A DNA stretch of 64,000 bases from a virus, in the IMG/VR virus record IMGVR_UViG_3300023116_008583, positions 1-64,000 of that record; one strand, written 5' to 3'. The translations under genes were made by a program, and so were the position numbers. Shown here piece after piece: positions 53,140-61,167 of the stretch (positions are counted from its first letter, which is position 1; each line of letters starts with the position of its first letter). A model generated the notes under the pieces. It did no database searches and was not told the DNA's origin. It saw only the letters and a program-made list of their open reading frames with translations.

Positions 53140-53567
53140 TTTCTTTTATCTGTTTGGTATCTTTGCTCTCACCTGGTATTGCACAGGCTGAGTGTGCTCA
53201 GATCACTCCGATAAAAAAAGATGAAGTTGCCGCATGCGACGGAGTCTTGATTAGGTCTGATGCAGTTCCAAGCGTTATAGTTAACTTGACTTCTGCTGAA
53301 GAAAAATGCAAACTTAGGCTAAAAGAACAGCAGGAAAAATCAGATGCATGGTGCACTGCAGAAAAAGATAAGCTAAAAGCTCAAATCGAAGTGCAAAAAG
53401 AACTATCTGATAAAAGATTAAAGATAAGACAAGAACAGATTGACTTTCTGACAGAAGAGATTAAAAGATTAAAGCAGCCTCGAACAGGAATGTGGTTAAC
53501 TATAGGCGTCGTTTCAGGGGTTGCGATAACAATGGCAGCAGCTTGGTCACTTAATCAAGTTAAGTAG
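53127..53567 (+). CDS. Secreted coiled-coil protein with C-terminal membrane helix, spanin candidate
   Basis: 146 residues from GTG, 13-base overlap with the tubulin-like gene. Signal peptide to about residue 21 (LISFICLVSLLSPGIAQA), then several Cys, a coiled coil (about 60-118), and a C-terminal transmembrane helix (WLTIGVVSGVAITMAAAW). No strict lipobox (AEC). This arrangement is like a spanin-type envelope-fusion protein or a periplasmic connector. Role inferred from layout. Confidence 0.55.
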   Translation: MQRLISFICLVSLLSPGIAQAECAQITPIKKDEVAACDGVLIRSDAVPSVIVNLTSAEEKCKLRLKEQQEKSDAWCTAEKDKLKAQIEVQKELSDKRLKIRQEQIDFLTEEIKRLKQPRTGMWLTIGVVSGVAITMAAAWSLNQVK

Positions 53568-53621
53568 CTATTATTTCTGCCAGAAACGATATTTATAACT
53601 GGATTGTCTCCGGAGATTTAA

Positions 53622-55208
53622 ATGTCTATTAAGGTAACAGAAAGAGCCGTTCGAGAGCTTGTTAAGAGTTTGCTCGAGCAAGATGTAAGCGCACCAGTCA
53701 TTGATGGAGATGCTACTGCGCACCTCCCAATTGAAGCAGATCCTGTTGTAGGTCAGGAAGACTTGGGTCCGCCCGTCCAGGATGTGAATTATGAACCCAC
53801 AGATCACGATGAGCTAATGGTAGCATCAGAGAAGCTACTTGCTGACGTTCCTGATGATCTAATTCCCGCTGTTTTTAAAGCAATTAGAAAACTAGTAGAT
53901 AAAGCTCTTAGAATAGCGAAAGAGCGTGCCGAGATGAATCCGCAAGATATCGTTTCTGAGCAGACAAATATCTTGCCTCTTCTTGAAGCCATAGTTGAGC
54001 AGATGATGCCTTATACGGTTGATATCGACGCTGCAAAAGGCGTGGGATATGAAGACCCAGATCTTGAGAAAATCAAGATGAGAGGTGAAGAAGAGGACGA
54101 AGAGGAAGAAGAGGAAGTTGACGAGCCTGTACAAAAACAAGCACCTCAGCCTCCCGGTAGAAAAATTTACGCTGTTGTCCCTCCCAAAGATAAAGTGACC
54201 GCATACACTGGTCAAGTCGAGGACGAGGAAGAAGAAGAGGAACCTGAAGCTGATCTTGCTGCTATGCTTGGAGATCAACCTAGAGTTTCAAAGGCACAAA
54301 GAGAAAAGCAGCGCAAGGAAAGAGAAGCTCAAGCTAAGCACAGTGCTGAGCAGTCCCGAGTTGCAGTTGAGTTAACTACCAAGTCAGATGAAGAAAAAGT
54401 TAAGATCGCTAAAAAGATGTTTTCAGATGATAAAGAGTTAGTTGCTAAGATTGACGCTCTTGAAGATGATCGCATGCTTGATACTCTTCTTACTCCAGAT
54501 CAAGTAATCGATGTTGAAGAAGAGTTTATAAAGTCGGACCTCGGGCAAGAGCTTGAATCTCTGCCGACTATGACTTACAAAGATATGCCTGAGGCACTTA
54601 GAGGCAAATACGCGCCGATCATGCTTGATGTAGGAAAATCAATCTCCAATAGCGCGTTTAGAAATATTCGAGATGCAGGATTTATGAAATTCTTGGCAGG
54701 CTTGGCAATGGGCCCAGATAAATTCCAAGAAGAACTGATATCAATAACTCAAGACGCACCAGAAGACGCAAAGCCGATTCAAAAATTCTTGCTTGCCTCT
54801 CTCCCGTGGTCTGCAGAATTTAAGAAAGAAGTAAAGAAGGCTGGTAAGATGCCTGAGCTTGATCCTGATGCTGCAGCAGACGTTTTAAATTATTTGCGGC
54901 AAAGCGAAGAAGGTGCGAAAGAAGGCGGAAACCTGCTTGATGATTACACGTCGCTCGTTCATTATTACCTTGCAGTTAGAGACAATTTTCCAGGTGCTGA
55001 AAAGAGTATGAGGAAATTCCATTTCAATAAAGATAATGGCAAGGCTGCTTTAGAACTAGCTGTAAAAGGTCTTTCTGATCGCGGAGACAAGGAAGGCTAC
55101 GATGAACTAGTCAGGATCCTAGGTGGCGACGCGAACAGAAAAGAAGTTGCAAAGCAGCTTGGCAAGGATTTTGTAGTACCTAAATATCAAGAGCCTCAGG
55201 AGGGTTAA
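53622..55208 (+). CDS. Large acidic virion-type protein with N-terminal helix motif
   Basis: 528 residues, GGAG upstream. N-terminal motif TERAVRELVKSLLEQ, then acidic low-complexity regions (about 153-165 and 200-212), a Lys/Gln-rich helix, and a folded C-terminal half (about 330-500) that is helical. Low-complexity regions and the motif suggest a head-internal or scaffold-type protein. Not recognised. Confidence 0.6.
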   Translation: MSIKVTERAVRELVKSLLEQDVSAPVIDGDATAHLPIEADPVVGQEDLGPPVQDVNYEPTDHDELMVASEKLLADVPDDLIPAVFKAIRKLVDKALRIAKERAEMNPQDIVSEQTNILPLLEAIVEQMMPYTVDIDAAKGVGYEDPDLEKIKMRGEEEDEEEEEEVDEPVQKQAPQPPGRKIYAVVPPKDKVTAYTGQVEDEEEEEEPEADLAAMLGDQPRVSKAQREKQRKEREAQAKHSAEQSRVAVELTTKSDEEKVKIAKKMFSDDKELVAKIDALEDDRMLDTLLTPDQVIDVEEEFIKSDLGQELESLPTMTYKDMPEALRGKYAPIMLDVGKSISNSAFRNIRDAGFMKFLAGLAMGPDKFQEELISITQDAPEDAKPIQKFLLASLPWSAEFKKEVKKAGKMPELDPDAAADVLNYLRQSEEGAKEGGNLLDDYTSLVHYYLAVRDNFPGAEKSMRKFHFNKDNGKAALELAVKGLSDRGDKEGYDELVRILGGDANRKEVAKQLGKDFVVPKYQEPQEG

Positions 55209-55210
55209 CC

Positions 55211-55594
55211 TTGAAACGTTCTCTTCTCAAAGAGATTAGCGATAATTTAAGGTCTTCTGCGCCTGAGAGGAAGGTCCCTGATTTTTTACAGGGTATGACA
55301 ACAATGCCACAGACATTGCCAGTACACGCAATTCCCGGTCGAGTAGATTGGGAAATTGTTGAATCGCCACGTCGTTTGATGAAAACGTATAGTTTTATGA
55401 CTCCTGAACATAGAAAAGCTTTCTTGATAGAGTTTATGGAGGAGCAAGATCAAATGCAGCATCATGCTAGAATGACTATCGATGAGAATGAGATTCACGT
55501 TGAGATCTACACTCGAGATCTTAATTCTATCACAGAAGTCGATCACCATTTGGCGCGCCTCGCAGACCTAATTTTTAGAGATACAGCTAGGTGA
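55211..55594 (+). CDS. Pterin-4a-carbinolamine dehydratase-like protein
   Basis: 127 residues from TTG. The C-terminal half matches the PCD fold: VDWEIVESPRRLMKTYSF, then MQHHARMTI (the HH pair; usual Pro replaced by Ala), HVEIYTRDLN and TEVDHHLARLADLIF. N-terminus has a short amphipathic helix. PCD-like proteins occur in other large phages. The real substrate is unknown. Confidence 0.55.
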   Translation: MKRSLLKEISDNLRSSAPERKVPDFLQGMTTMPQTLPVHAIPGRVDWEIVESPRRLMKTYSFMTPEHRKAFLIEFMEEQDQMQHHARMTIDENEIHVEIYTRDLNSITEVDHHLARLADLIFRDTAR

Positions 55595-55598
55595 TCTT

Positions 55599-55982
55599 GT
55601 GGAAATGCTAAACGAAGATAGACTCTTTATCTCAAAGAGCTTGCAGGGAAAAATAGGGCCTGAGCAACTGGCCGATCCCGTTGCTGATGATAATGGCAAT
55701 CTTGTTGTTGAGCTAGCGGGATCTAAAATCTATGTGAAGTCTCTTGAAGAGACGTCAGAAGTGATTAGCATAGAAGGATCATGCTTCTCACAAGACATAG
55801 CCGGGATATTCTCTGATGAAAAACCTGATGTATTAAGCATTATGGCAGGTGAAAACACTGTTCTAGAAAAAAATGTTAAGGGTGGACAGTGGTCTTGCAA
55901 GGCAAACACTTTTTCAGAAGATAATTATGATGTGTCTATCTTGATAACAAAGGCCCAAAAAAGGAATAAGAAAAATGACTAA
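55599..55982 (+). CDS. Hypothetical protein
   Basis: 127 residues from GTG (ATG at 55605 is an alternative). β-rich and acidic, with two Cys (SCFS, SCKA). Its last 8 bases overlap the next gene. Unknown. Confidence 0.55.
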   Translation: MEMLNEDRLFISKSLQGKIGPEQLADPVADDNGNLVVELAGSKIYVKSLEETSEVISIEGSCFSQDIAGIFSDEKPDVLSIMAGENTVLEKNVKGGQWSCKANTFSEDNYDVSILITKAQKRNKKND

Positions 55983-56181
55983 AGACAACAAAACTCCTGA
56001 GCCTCCCAAGACTCAAAAAACTCAATTTGACAAATTCATTGATGATCAAATTCGCCGCCAAGAAGAAATCAAGAAGAGAAAGCAGGAAATCGTCGGGACA
56101 GGAAAAGATACACCACAGCAAACTTATAACAAGCTTTATAGAGAGCGCCCTCAAAATCGCACTGTGTGGAGAAAGAAATGA
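55975..56181 (+). CDS. Small charged hypothetical protein
   Basis: 68 residues, Lys/Gln/Glu-rich, probably disordered with a short helix. Overlaps both neighbours. No motif. Confidence 0.55.
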   Translation: MTKDNKTPEPPKTQKTQFDKFIDDQIRRQEEIKKRKQEIVGTGKDTPQQTYNKLYRERPQNRTVWRKK

Positions 56182-56804
56182 AACAAGTATTGAAGACAGG
56201 GGCTGAGCTCCGATCTTTCTTGGAAAGAATAGTTGAAACAAGCGTTCAGAGCGCACAAGACGTTGTTGCAGAAGAAGAGCGTCAGCGACAACTAGAACTC
56301 TACAAGAAGATGCAAGAGCAAGAAGAAGAGGAAGAAGTAGAGGAAGAACCCGCTGATGAAAAACCCAAAGCTGCAGCAAAGCCCGAAGAGGATGCAGAAA
56401 AAGATCCCATGCAAAGACCTTCTGCTGCCGATCGTGCACCTGAAAAGCCCAAGACGCCAGACGATGTCGACTTGAAGAACATTCTTTACTCTATCAACCA
56501 GATTAGAAGCGGAAGATCTTTAAAAGACAGAGATGTGAGAGATAATCTTGATGATTATTTTAACAAGCTTTCACCCGTTGAACGCTTGGCACTTTCTGAG
56601 TTTTTGGAAGGTCTTTCTGACGTGATCGTTGACGGAGTTCCTGCAGCCGATGCAGAATCTCCCGATGAAGAGATTGTGATGCAGGCATCTGATAAGACTG
56701 CAAAGGCTGTTGCTAGCAAAGAAAAGAAAGCAGAGCCACAGCAAAAAGCTAAGCCATCATCTTCCCCCGAAGAAATCGCGCCACCGATTAAAGTGGCACA
56801 GTAA
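56178..56804 (+). CDS. Acidic virion-type protein
   Basis: 208 residues from the ATG at 56178, overlapping the upstream stop. N-terminal amphipathic helix (GAELRSFLERIVETS), a very acidic and Pro/Ala/Lys-rich middle (about 45-95), then a helical part (LKNILYSINQIRSGR). Unknown; composition like the other putative virion proteins in this block. Confidence 0.6.
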   Translation: MKQVLKTGAELRSFLERIVETSVQSAQDVVAEEERQRQLELYKKMQEQEEEEEVEEEPADEKPKAAAKPEEDAEKDPMQRPSAADRAPEKPKTPDDVDLKNILYSINQIRSGRSLKDRDVRDNLDDYFNKLSPVERLALSEFLEGLSDVIVDGVPAADAESPDEEIVMQASDKTAKAVASKEKKAEPQQKAKPSSSPEEIAPPIKVAQ

Positions 56805-56815
56805 GAGAGGTAAAC

Positions 56816-57013
56816 TTGGAAAAGACTACAATTTATCTGCCGAATGGCGGAACTTTAGAGGTCGAACATACGCAGCAATTTATTAATAGAGTTTGCGAGC
56901 GGTACAACAAGCAAGAAAGCGAAGTACAGTTAGCTGATATTAAGAATTATATTTACGAGTCATTTAAGATAGCACTTGATAACGGAACGTTAGAGAAAGT
57001 AGAAGAAGCATAG
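56816..57013 (+). CDS. Small hypothetical protein
   Basis: 65 residues from TTG with AGAGAGG upstream. A β-strand pair followed by a helix (HTQQFINRVCERYNK) similar to a small protein type I recall from other large phages. Unknown function. Confidence 0.5.
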   Translation: MEKTTIYLPNGGTLEVEHTQQFINRVCERYNKQESEVQLADIKNYIYESFKIALDNGTLEKVEEA

Positions 57014-57024
57014 CGAGAGGTACA

Positions 57025-57348
57025 ATGTCTGATTCGATTGATAATCTAAGAGAGATCATTCGTCAAGAGGCGAAATCACTTGTCGAGACAAAACTTAGAA
57101 AAACACGCGAAGGAAACAAAGTAGAGTTCGCGTCGGAAGAATATATCGAAGAAGTCGAGAAAGACCTCGAGGAGCTTGTCTCAATTCGAGATCGCCGTGG
57201 AATGAGAGAGCGCGAAAGATATGTTCTTTCTCAAGCTGTGAGACACCTCAGAGCCAGCCTTAAGCGTGCTAGAAAAACTCGTGACAGATTAGAAAAAGAA
57301 AAAGCTGCCCAAGAAGAAAAGCAAAAAGTAATAATCTCAGAAGAATAG
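57025..57348 (+). CDS. Small helical protein with N-terminal motif
   Basis: 107 residues, highly charged, helical throughout. Opens with NLREIIRQEAKSLVE, one of the best examples of the shared amphipathic motif, then a coiled-coil-like region. Unknown; perhaps head-internal. Confidence 0.6.
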   Translation: MSDSIDNLREIIRQEAKSLVETKLRKTREGNKVEFASEEYIEEVEKDLEELVSIRDRRGMRERERYVLSQAVRHLRASLKRARKTRDRLEKEKAAQEEKQKVIISEE

Positions 57349-57353
57349 TTTTT

Positions 57354-57381
57354 GTGTAAATCAAATCTCCTAGTGTATAAT
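57354..57381 (+). promoter_or_regulatory. Promoter candidate, GTGTAA-N16-TATAAT
   Basis: GTGTAA (57354-57359), 16-base spacer, TATAAT (57376-57381), then AAAGGAG and the ATG at 57402. Matches the elements at 8800 and 35696. Confidence 0.6.
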
Positions 57382-57401
57382 AGCACCAAAGGAGATACAA
57401 C

Positions 57402-58598
57402 ATGGGCGCAGTTCACGGTCATCTGATGCATCCTTATGATAACCTCGACTTGAGGTTTAGGGATCTAAAAGCAATGTTTGCTCGAATTGCAAACGGTGAG
57501 ATTGATTCTGCTTGCGAGAAGTTTGACGGACAAAATATCTTTCTCCATGTTGATTCAAGCGGAACACCTTGGTTTGCTCGCAACTTGTCTGATATCAAAG
57601 ACGGTAAGGTTTCCGCCAAAGATATTGATGATCGTTTTGCAGGAAGAGGTCCAGTTCACATCGCTTTTCGTGATGCTGCGCTCGTGGCTACTGAGCTGTT
57701 TTCCAGATGGCCCGCTGATAAAATTGATCGAGTCTTTGGCGACAATACCTGGTATTCTGCAGAGATCATTCACACTGCGAATCCTAATGTGATCAAATAT
57801 GACACTTGTGCACTAATCTTTCACTGGGATGGTACTGGTTCTCGAGATTCTGTGACTGGGCATGCTATCTCAACAAAAGCGCATGAGCAGGCATTTAAAG
57901 TCTTGACAGACTCACTTCCAAGAGCTGTTGATGTCCAAGGTTTGACCTGGAAGATCGGAACTTCTTTTAGCGCGAATGTGAATAAATTGTCGTATGCACA
58001 GTTCACATCAGCGGTGACTGTTTTGGATGAGGCTTGTGTATCTTCTGGTCTGCATCACAATGCATCCCTCAAGGATTTTGTTGCAAAAAAGATCGATGAA
58101 GATCTTTTGGCTCATCTTAATCTGGGCAATGATTACACACAACTTGTAATGGAAAGAATGTTTGATGAGGAAGGAGCTCTTGCAGCACCCTCTATTACGA
58201 AAGGCATGAATACTGCTCTCAAGGCAACGCTGCGCGATATCATGAAACGCAGAAAAGAAATCAGAGAAGATTATTTGTCACCTATCGTTAGGGTGGTTCG
58301 CAAAGTTGCTTTTCATGCACTGGATAATACTGCATCAAATCTGGTTTCCGATCATAATTCGGAAGTCAAGAGGTTGCAAAGAGAATACGAGAAAGCTCTT
58401 CTTGTGGCAACTAATCGAGGCACAGATCGGGATGTTAAGATCTTGCAAAAGTGCGCAGATCAATTAACTAAAAGCTCACAAATCACGTCATCTCAGGAAG
58501 GCATAGTTTTTAAGTTTAACGGCGAGTCATACAAGCTTACAGGAATTTTCGCACCGCTAAATCAAGTTTTAGGGTTAAACAAAGATTGGAGCAAGTAA
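57402..58598 (+). CDS. Covalent nucleotidyltransferase/ligase-like protein
   Basis: 398 residues. Motif I-like KFDG with K40 (EKFDGQNIFLH) near the N-terminus, then WFARNLSD, a motif III-like WYSAEIIH near residue 127, and KYD. This is the order of DNA/RNA ligase or capping-type enzymes that form a lysine-nucleotide bond. Similar proteins occur in large phages next to an HxGH nucleotidylyltransferase, as here (the next gene overlaps by one base). The C-terminal half (about 220-398) is helical and unrecognised. Substrate unknown. Confidence 0.65.
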   Translation: MGAVHGHLMHPYDNLDLRFRDLKAMFARIANGEIDSACEKFDGQNIFLHVDSSGTPWFARNLSDIKDGKVSAKDIDDRFAGRGPVHIAFRDAALVATELFSRWPADKIDRVFGDNTWYSAEIIHTANPNVIKYDTCALIFHWDGTGSRDSVTGHAISTKAHEQAFKVLTDSLPRAVDVQGLTWKIGTSFSANVNKLSYAQFTSAVTVLDEACVSSGLHHNASLKDFVAKKIDEDLLAHLNLGNDYTQLVMERMFDEEGALAAPSITKGMNTALKATLRDIMKRRKEIREDYLSPIVRVVRKVAFHALDNTASNLVSDHNSEVKRLQREYEKALLVATNRGTDRDVKILQKCADQLTKSSQITSSQEGIVFKFNGESYKLTGIFAPLNQVLGLNKDWSK

Positions 58599-59179
58599 TG
58601 AGAGTTGGAATCGTAGCAGGCGCATTTAAGCCTTATCACAAGGGTCATCACCGAATGGTAGAGATCGCTTGCAAGGAAAATGATGTTGTTCACGTGATAG
58701 TTTCTCTTACAGATCGAAAGAGGTCGAAACAAGTACCCGTTTCCGGCGTTCAGATGGAAAAGGTCTGGAATGATCACTTGGTTCATATTTTACCGGAAAA
58801 TGCCAAAGATAACCTAGAACTGTTACCTTCAGGCTACGCTCCAGTTAGAAAGGTTTACGAGATGCTGGAGAATGCTGCAGAATGCAATTCCTCGGATGTG
58901 TTTAATATCTACTCGGATCCTAAAGACATCGAACGCTACAATGAAAAATCCTTATCCAAGGCTTTGCCCGATAGCTTTGTCGACACCAACGTCTTTAGAA
59001 GACCAGTCAATATGAGCGAAACTGCTAACGTTAGAGGTGAAGACATGCGTAAGTGGATGGGAAGCAGAGATAAAGAGAGTTTCATCACTGGTCTTCCCGA
59101 TGGACTACCCCATGAGTCTAAGGAGAGTATCTGGTTTACTCTTGTTGGCCCCGATGTAGTTTCGTTTGGTGGATGTTAA
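58598..59179 (+). CDS. HxGH-type nucleotidylyltransferase
   Basis: 193 residues from the ATG at 58598, preceded by GGAG; a TTG at 58586 is possible. VAGAFKPYHKGHHRM holds the signature GxFxPxHxGH (H14, H17), and near the C-terminus ETANVRGEDMRKWMG resembles the ISSTxIR site. It activates a small molecule (for example nicotinamide mononucleotide or phospho-cofactor) with a nucleotide. Coupled to the ligase-like gene. Confidence 0.82.
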   Translation: MRVGIVAGAFKPYHKGHHRMVEIACKENDVVHVIVSLTDRKRSKQVPVSGVQMEKVWNDHLVHILPENAKDNLELLPSGYAPVRKVYEMLENAAECNSSDVFNIYSDPKDIERYNEKSLSKALPDSFVDTNVFRRPVNMSETANVRGEDMRKWMGSRDKESFITGLPDGLPHESKESIWFTLVGPDVVSFGGC

Positions 59180-59204
59180 CCATTCTTAAATTTGTGCGTA
59201 TAAT
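59176..59204 (+). promoter_or_regulatory. Promoter candidate with perfect -10
   Basis: TATAAT at 59199-59204 with TTAACC (59176-59181) 17 bases upstream. The following gene has a strong GAGGAG ribosome site and G/C-richer codons, fitting strong expression. Confidence 0.5.
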
Positions 59205-59244
59205 GTTTTCATAATTGACATTTAACTTTATGAGGAGATCTAAA

Positions 59245-59595
59245 ATGTCTAACAAGAGAAATAACTGGGTGCCAGAGATCATGTATGAGGAATCTGCAGA
59301 AGGAGTTGCCAGCAACTTTCCTTTTATTCAAGTTCCCAAAGATGAGACGATGCCATCCCTTCTTTACATCTTTGAATCCCAAGATACGGGAGAAGTTGAA
59401 CCGGGTGCCGATGGTGAAGAACTCCCTGTTTTTGAGTGGGACATGCACCAGTACGCAGACATGGCTGTTCTTAAGTCCAATCTTCGCCCAGAGCTTTACG
59501 ATGAAGTTCGAGTTTCCCTAGGTTTGCAACCCATGGCAGAGGCCATCGCAGCAGGCCAGCAAATTACCCAGAACGTAAAAACTAACTTGGAGTAA
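59245..59595 (+). CDS. Hypothetical protein, probably well expressed
   Basis: 116 residues from the ATG at 59245 (GAGGAG upstream). Acidic, with an aromatic-rich N-terminal half and an Ala/Gln-rich C-terminus. No motif. Ends 3 bases before the nuclease-like gene. Confidence 0.6.
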   Translation: MSNKRNNWVPEIMYEESAEGVASNFPFIQVPKDETMPSLLYIFESQDTGEVEPGADGEELPVFEWDMHQYADMAVLKSNLRPELYDEVRVSLGLQPMAEAIAAGQQITQNVKTNLE

Positions 59596-59598
59596 ACC

Positions 59599-60357
59599 TT
59601 GTACATCACCAGAGACGACATTAAAAAGACGCTTACCTCTATGGTCAATTTTTACGGAGACTTAAAGGGAAGCTTTGATAAGTTTGGTATGGATCTTGAG
59701 TCTAACTTAGGCAGAAGAAACATCTTCATGTCGATGGCTCAAGAGGAGTTTCTTGCGAGGACATTGCAAGAGAAGTACGTTAATGTCGTTTCAGACGGTG
59801 CTCCTGGAATGCCCGATGTTTATATTGGTGACATTGACAAGGAGATCGAGTGCAAGCTGACAACAGTAAACAAGTCAGGAGCAATCAGCTTTCAGTCGGA
59901 TTATGAGACTCTTTTGCAAAAGGAATCTCTCGACTATTTGTACTTTATTGCTTCTCCCAGTTTTGATAAGTTCACTGTTCTGCTTTTCGAGGGATTGACA
60001 GTTGATGACTTCAGGCCCCTTTCCCCGGGGTCCCGCGGAAAGGTTGCCATGAAGAAACATGAAGGCATGAAGAAGTGCACGGTTCTCTGGGGCGGGGTGA
60101 TCAACAAGAACGAGCTCGAGATTCAAAAGATCGACAGTCTCACACAAGCCGCCCGAGACAAGTTCGACACGATCACGGAAGAAGTCACAACCAGGGCCAA
60201 GACCACCACTGCCCCGGCTCAACTTGATAAACTTAACAAACGGATCGAACAGGAGCACGGGATCTTACGTCGAAAGCTGGACCGCCTCTTGAAGAGGAAG
60301 CAGTACTGGCTCACCGACCCAGGAAAGTACTCGTTCGATCTGCACAGCGTGGTATAA
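59599..60357 (+). CDS. PD-(D/E)XK restriction-endonuclease-like protein
   Basis: 252 residues from TTG (GGAG 6 bases upstream). A typical fold: MPDVYIGDIDKEIECKL with D73 and E84-C-K86 as the PD...(D/E)XK set, then β-strands LDYLYFIASPSFD. C-terminal helical and basic. Could be a restriction-like nuclease that degrades host or rival DNA or processes phage DNA. No methyltransferase partner is in the window. Confidence 0.65.
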   Translation: MYITRDDIKKTLTSMVNFYGDLKGSFDKFGMDLESNLGRRNIFMSMAQEEFLARTLQEKYVNVVSDGAPGMPDVYIGDIDKEIECKLTTVNKSGAISFQSDYETLLQKESLDYLYFIASPSFDKFTVLLFEGLTVDDFRPLSPGSRGKVAMKKHEGMKKCTVLWGGVINKNELEIQKIDSLTQAARDKFDTITEEVTTRAKTTTAPAQLDKLNKRIEQEHGILRRKLDRLLKRKQYWLTDPGKYSFDLHSVV

Positions 60358-60371
60358 ATCATTTGCTGTGT

Positions 60372-60387
60372 CATACTTAATAACGTT
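60372..60387 (+). promoter_or_regulatory. CATACTTA-type motif upstream of an acidic virion-type gene
   Basis: CATACTTAATAACGTT, third copy of the element seen before 10655 and 34419. Here a leader of about 38 bases with a real AAGGAG site precedes the ATG at 60426. Confidence 0.3.
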
Positions 60388-60425
60388 TGACAACACATCT
60401 TTTGTGTACACAAGGAGATTTTAAG

Positions 60426-60929
60426 ATGGATTTTAGCGCAAACAGATTAGCAGCTCTCGCTGGATTGGCTTCCTCCGAAGTTCGTCACGAGATCGTCCGT
60501 GAGCAAGCAGAGGCACTCAATGAGTCCGCTCAAGCTCGCCAAGCAGACCAGAACGAGTCCGAGGTTCGCCAGGCAGTTCGTCGCACCATTCGCAAGATGA
60601 TCGCAGAAGGTGCTTTGGACCTGGATGAGTTCACAGGTGGTTCCGTTCGTCTGATGGAAGAAGAAGAAGACATGGACGAGGGTGCAGACACCCACATGTC
60701 CTCACCGCTTCCTGAAGAAGAAGAGCAGCCAGGTGATGTTCTCGAAGAAGAGGACATGGAAGAATCTAGCTGCGGGACAATGGAAGAAGAAGAGATGATG
60801 GAAGAGGGCGACTACGACATGGAAGAAGGCATGCACGGCGACATGGAAGAGGGAACTCTCTATGAGATGGACGGCGAGCTTCACATGAAGATGGGTGACA
60901 AGACCTTTAAGCTTGTTCCTGCTGAGTAA
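60426..60929 (+). CDS. Acidic virion-type protein with internal helix motif
   Basis: 167 residues from the ATG at 60426 (AAGGAG). Residues ~45-60 carry the amphipathic motif VRQAVRRTIRKMIAEG. After residue 75 it is very acidic (Glu/Asp/Met-rich) and low complexity. G/C-rich codons. Probably a head-internal or scaffold-like protein; inferred. Confidence 0.6.
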   Translation: MDFSANRLAALAGLASSEVRHEIVREQAEALNESAQARQADQNESEVRQAVRRTIRKMIAEGALDLDEFTGGSVRLMEEEEDMDEGADTHMSSPLPEEEEQPGDVLEEEDMEESSCGTMEEEEMMEEGDYDMEEGMHGDMEEGTLYEMDGELHMKMGDKTFKLVPAE

Positions 60930-60975
60930 ACATCTGATTCTTTACTGATTATAGTATTGGGTAAGGAGTCGCCAA

Positions 60976-61167
60976 ATGCGTCTACACCCAACTACTGTAA
61001 AAAGACTGCTAAAAATCTACGAAACCTACGGAGGTCATCGCGAGGAGACCAAGCTCTTGGAGGAGCTCTCCCGCCTTGATCTTTCCGTGTATCAGCAGAC
61101 TCAAGGTCGCCAGGACAACGTCCTGGTGTGCACTGATGAGCTGAACGAGGCGCTTCGTGGAAGGTAG
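60976..61167 (+). CDS. Small hypothetical protein
   Basis: 63 residues, AAGGAG upstream. Basic N-terminal helix and a β-rich second half. Overlaps the next gene by 11 bases. Unknown. Confidence 0.55.
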   Translation: MRLHPTTVKRLLKIYETYGGHREETKLLEELSRLDLSVYQQTQGRQDNVLVCTDELNEALRGR

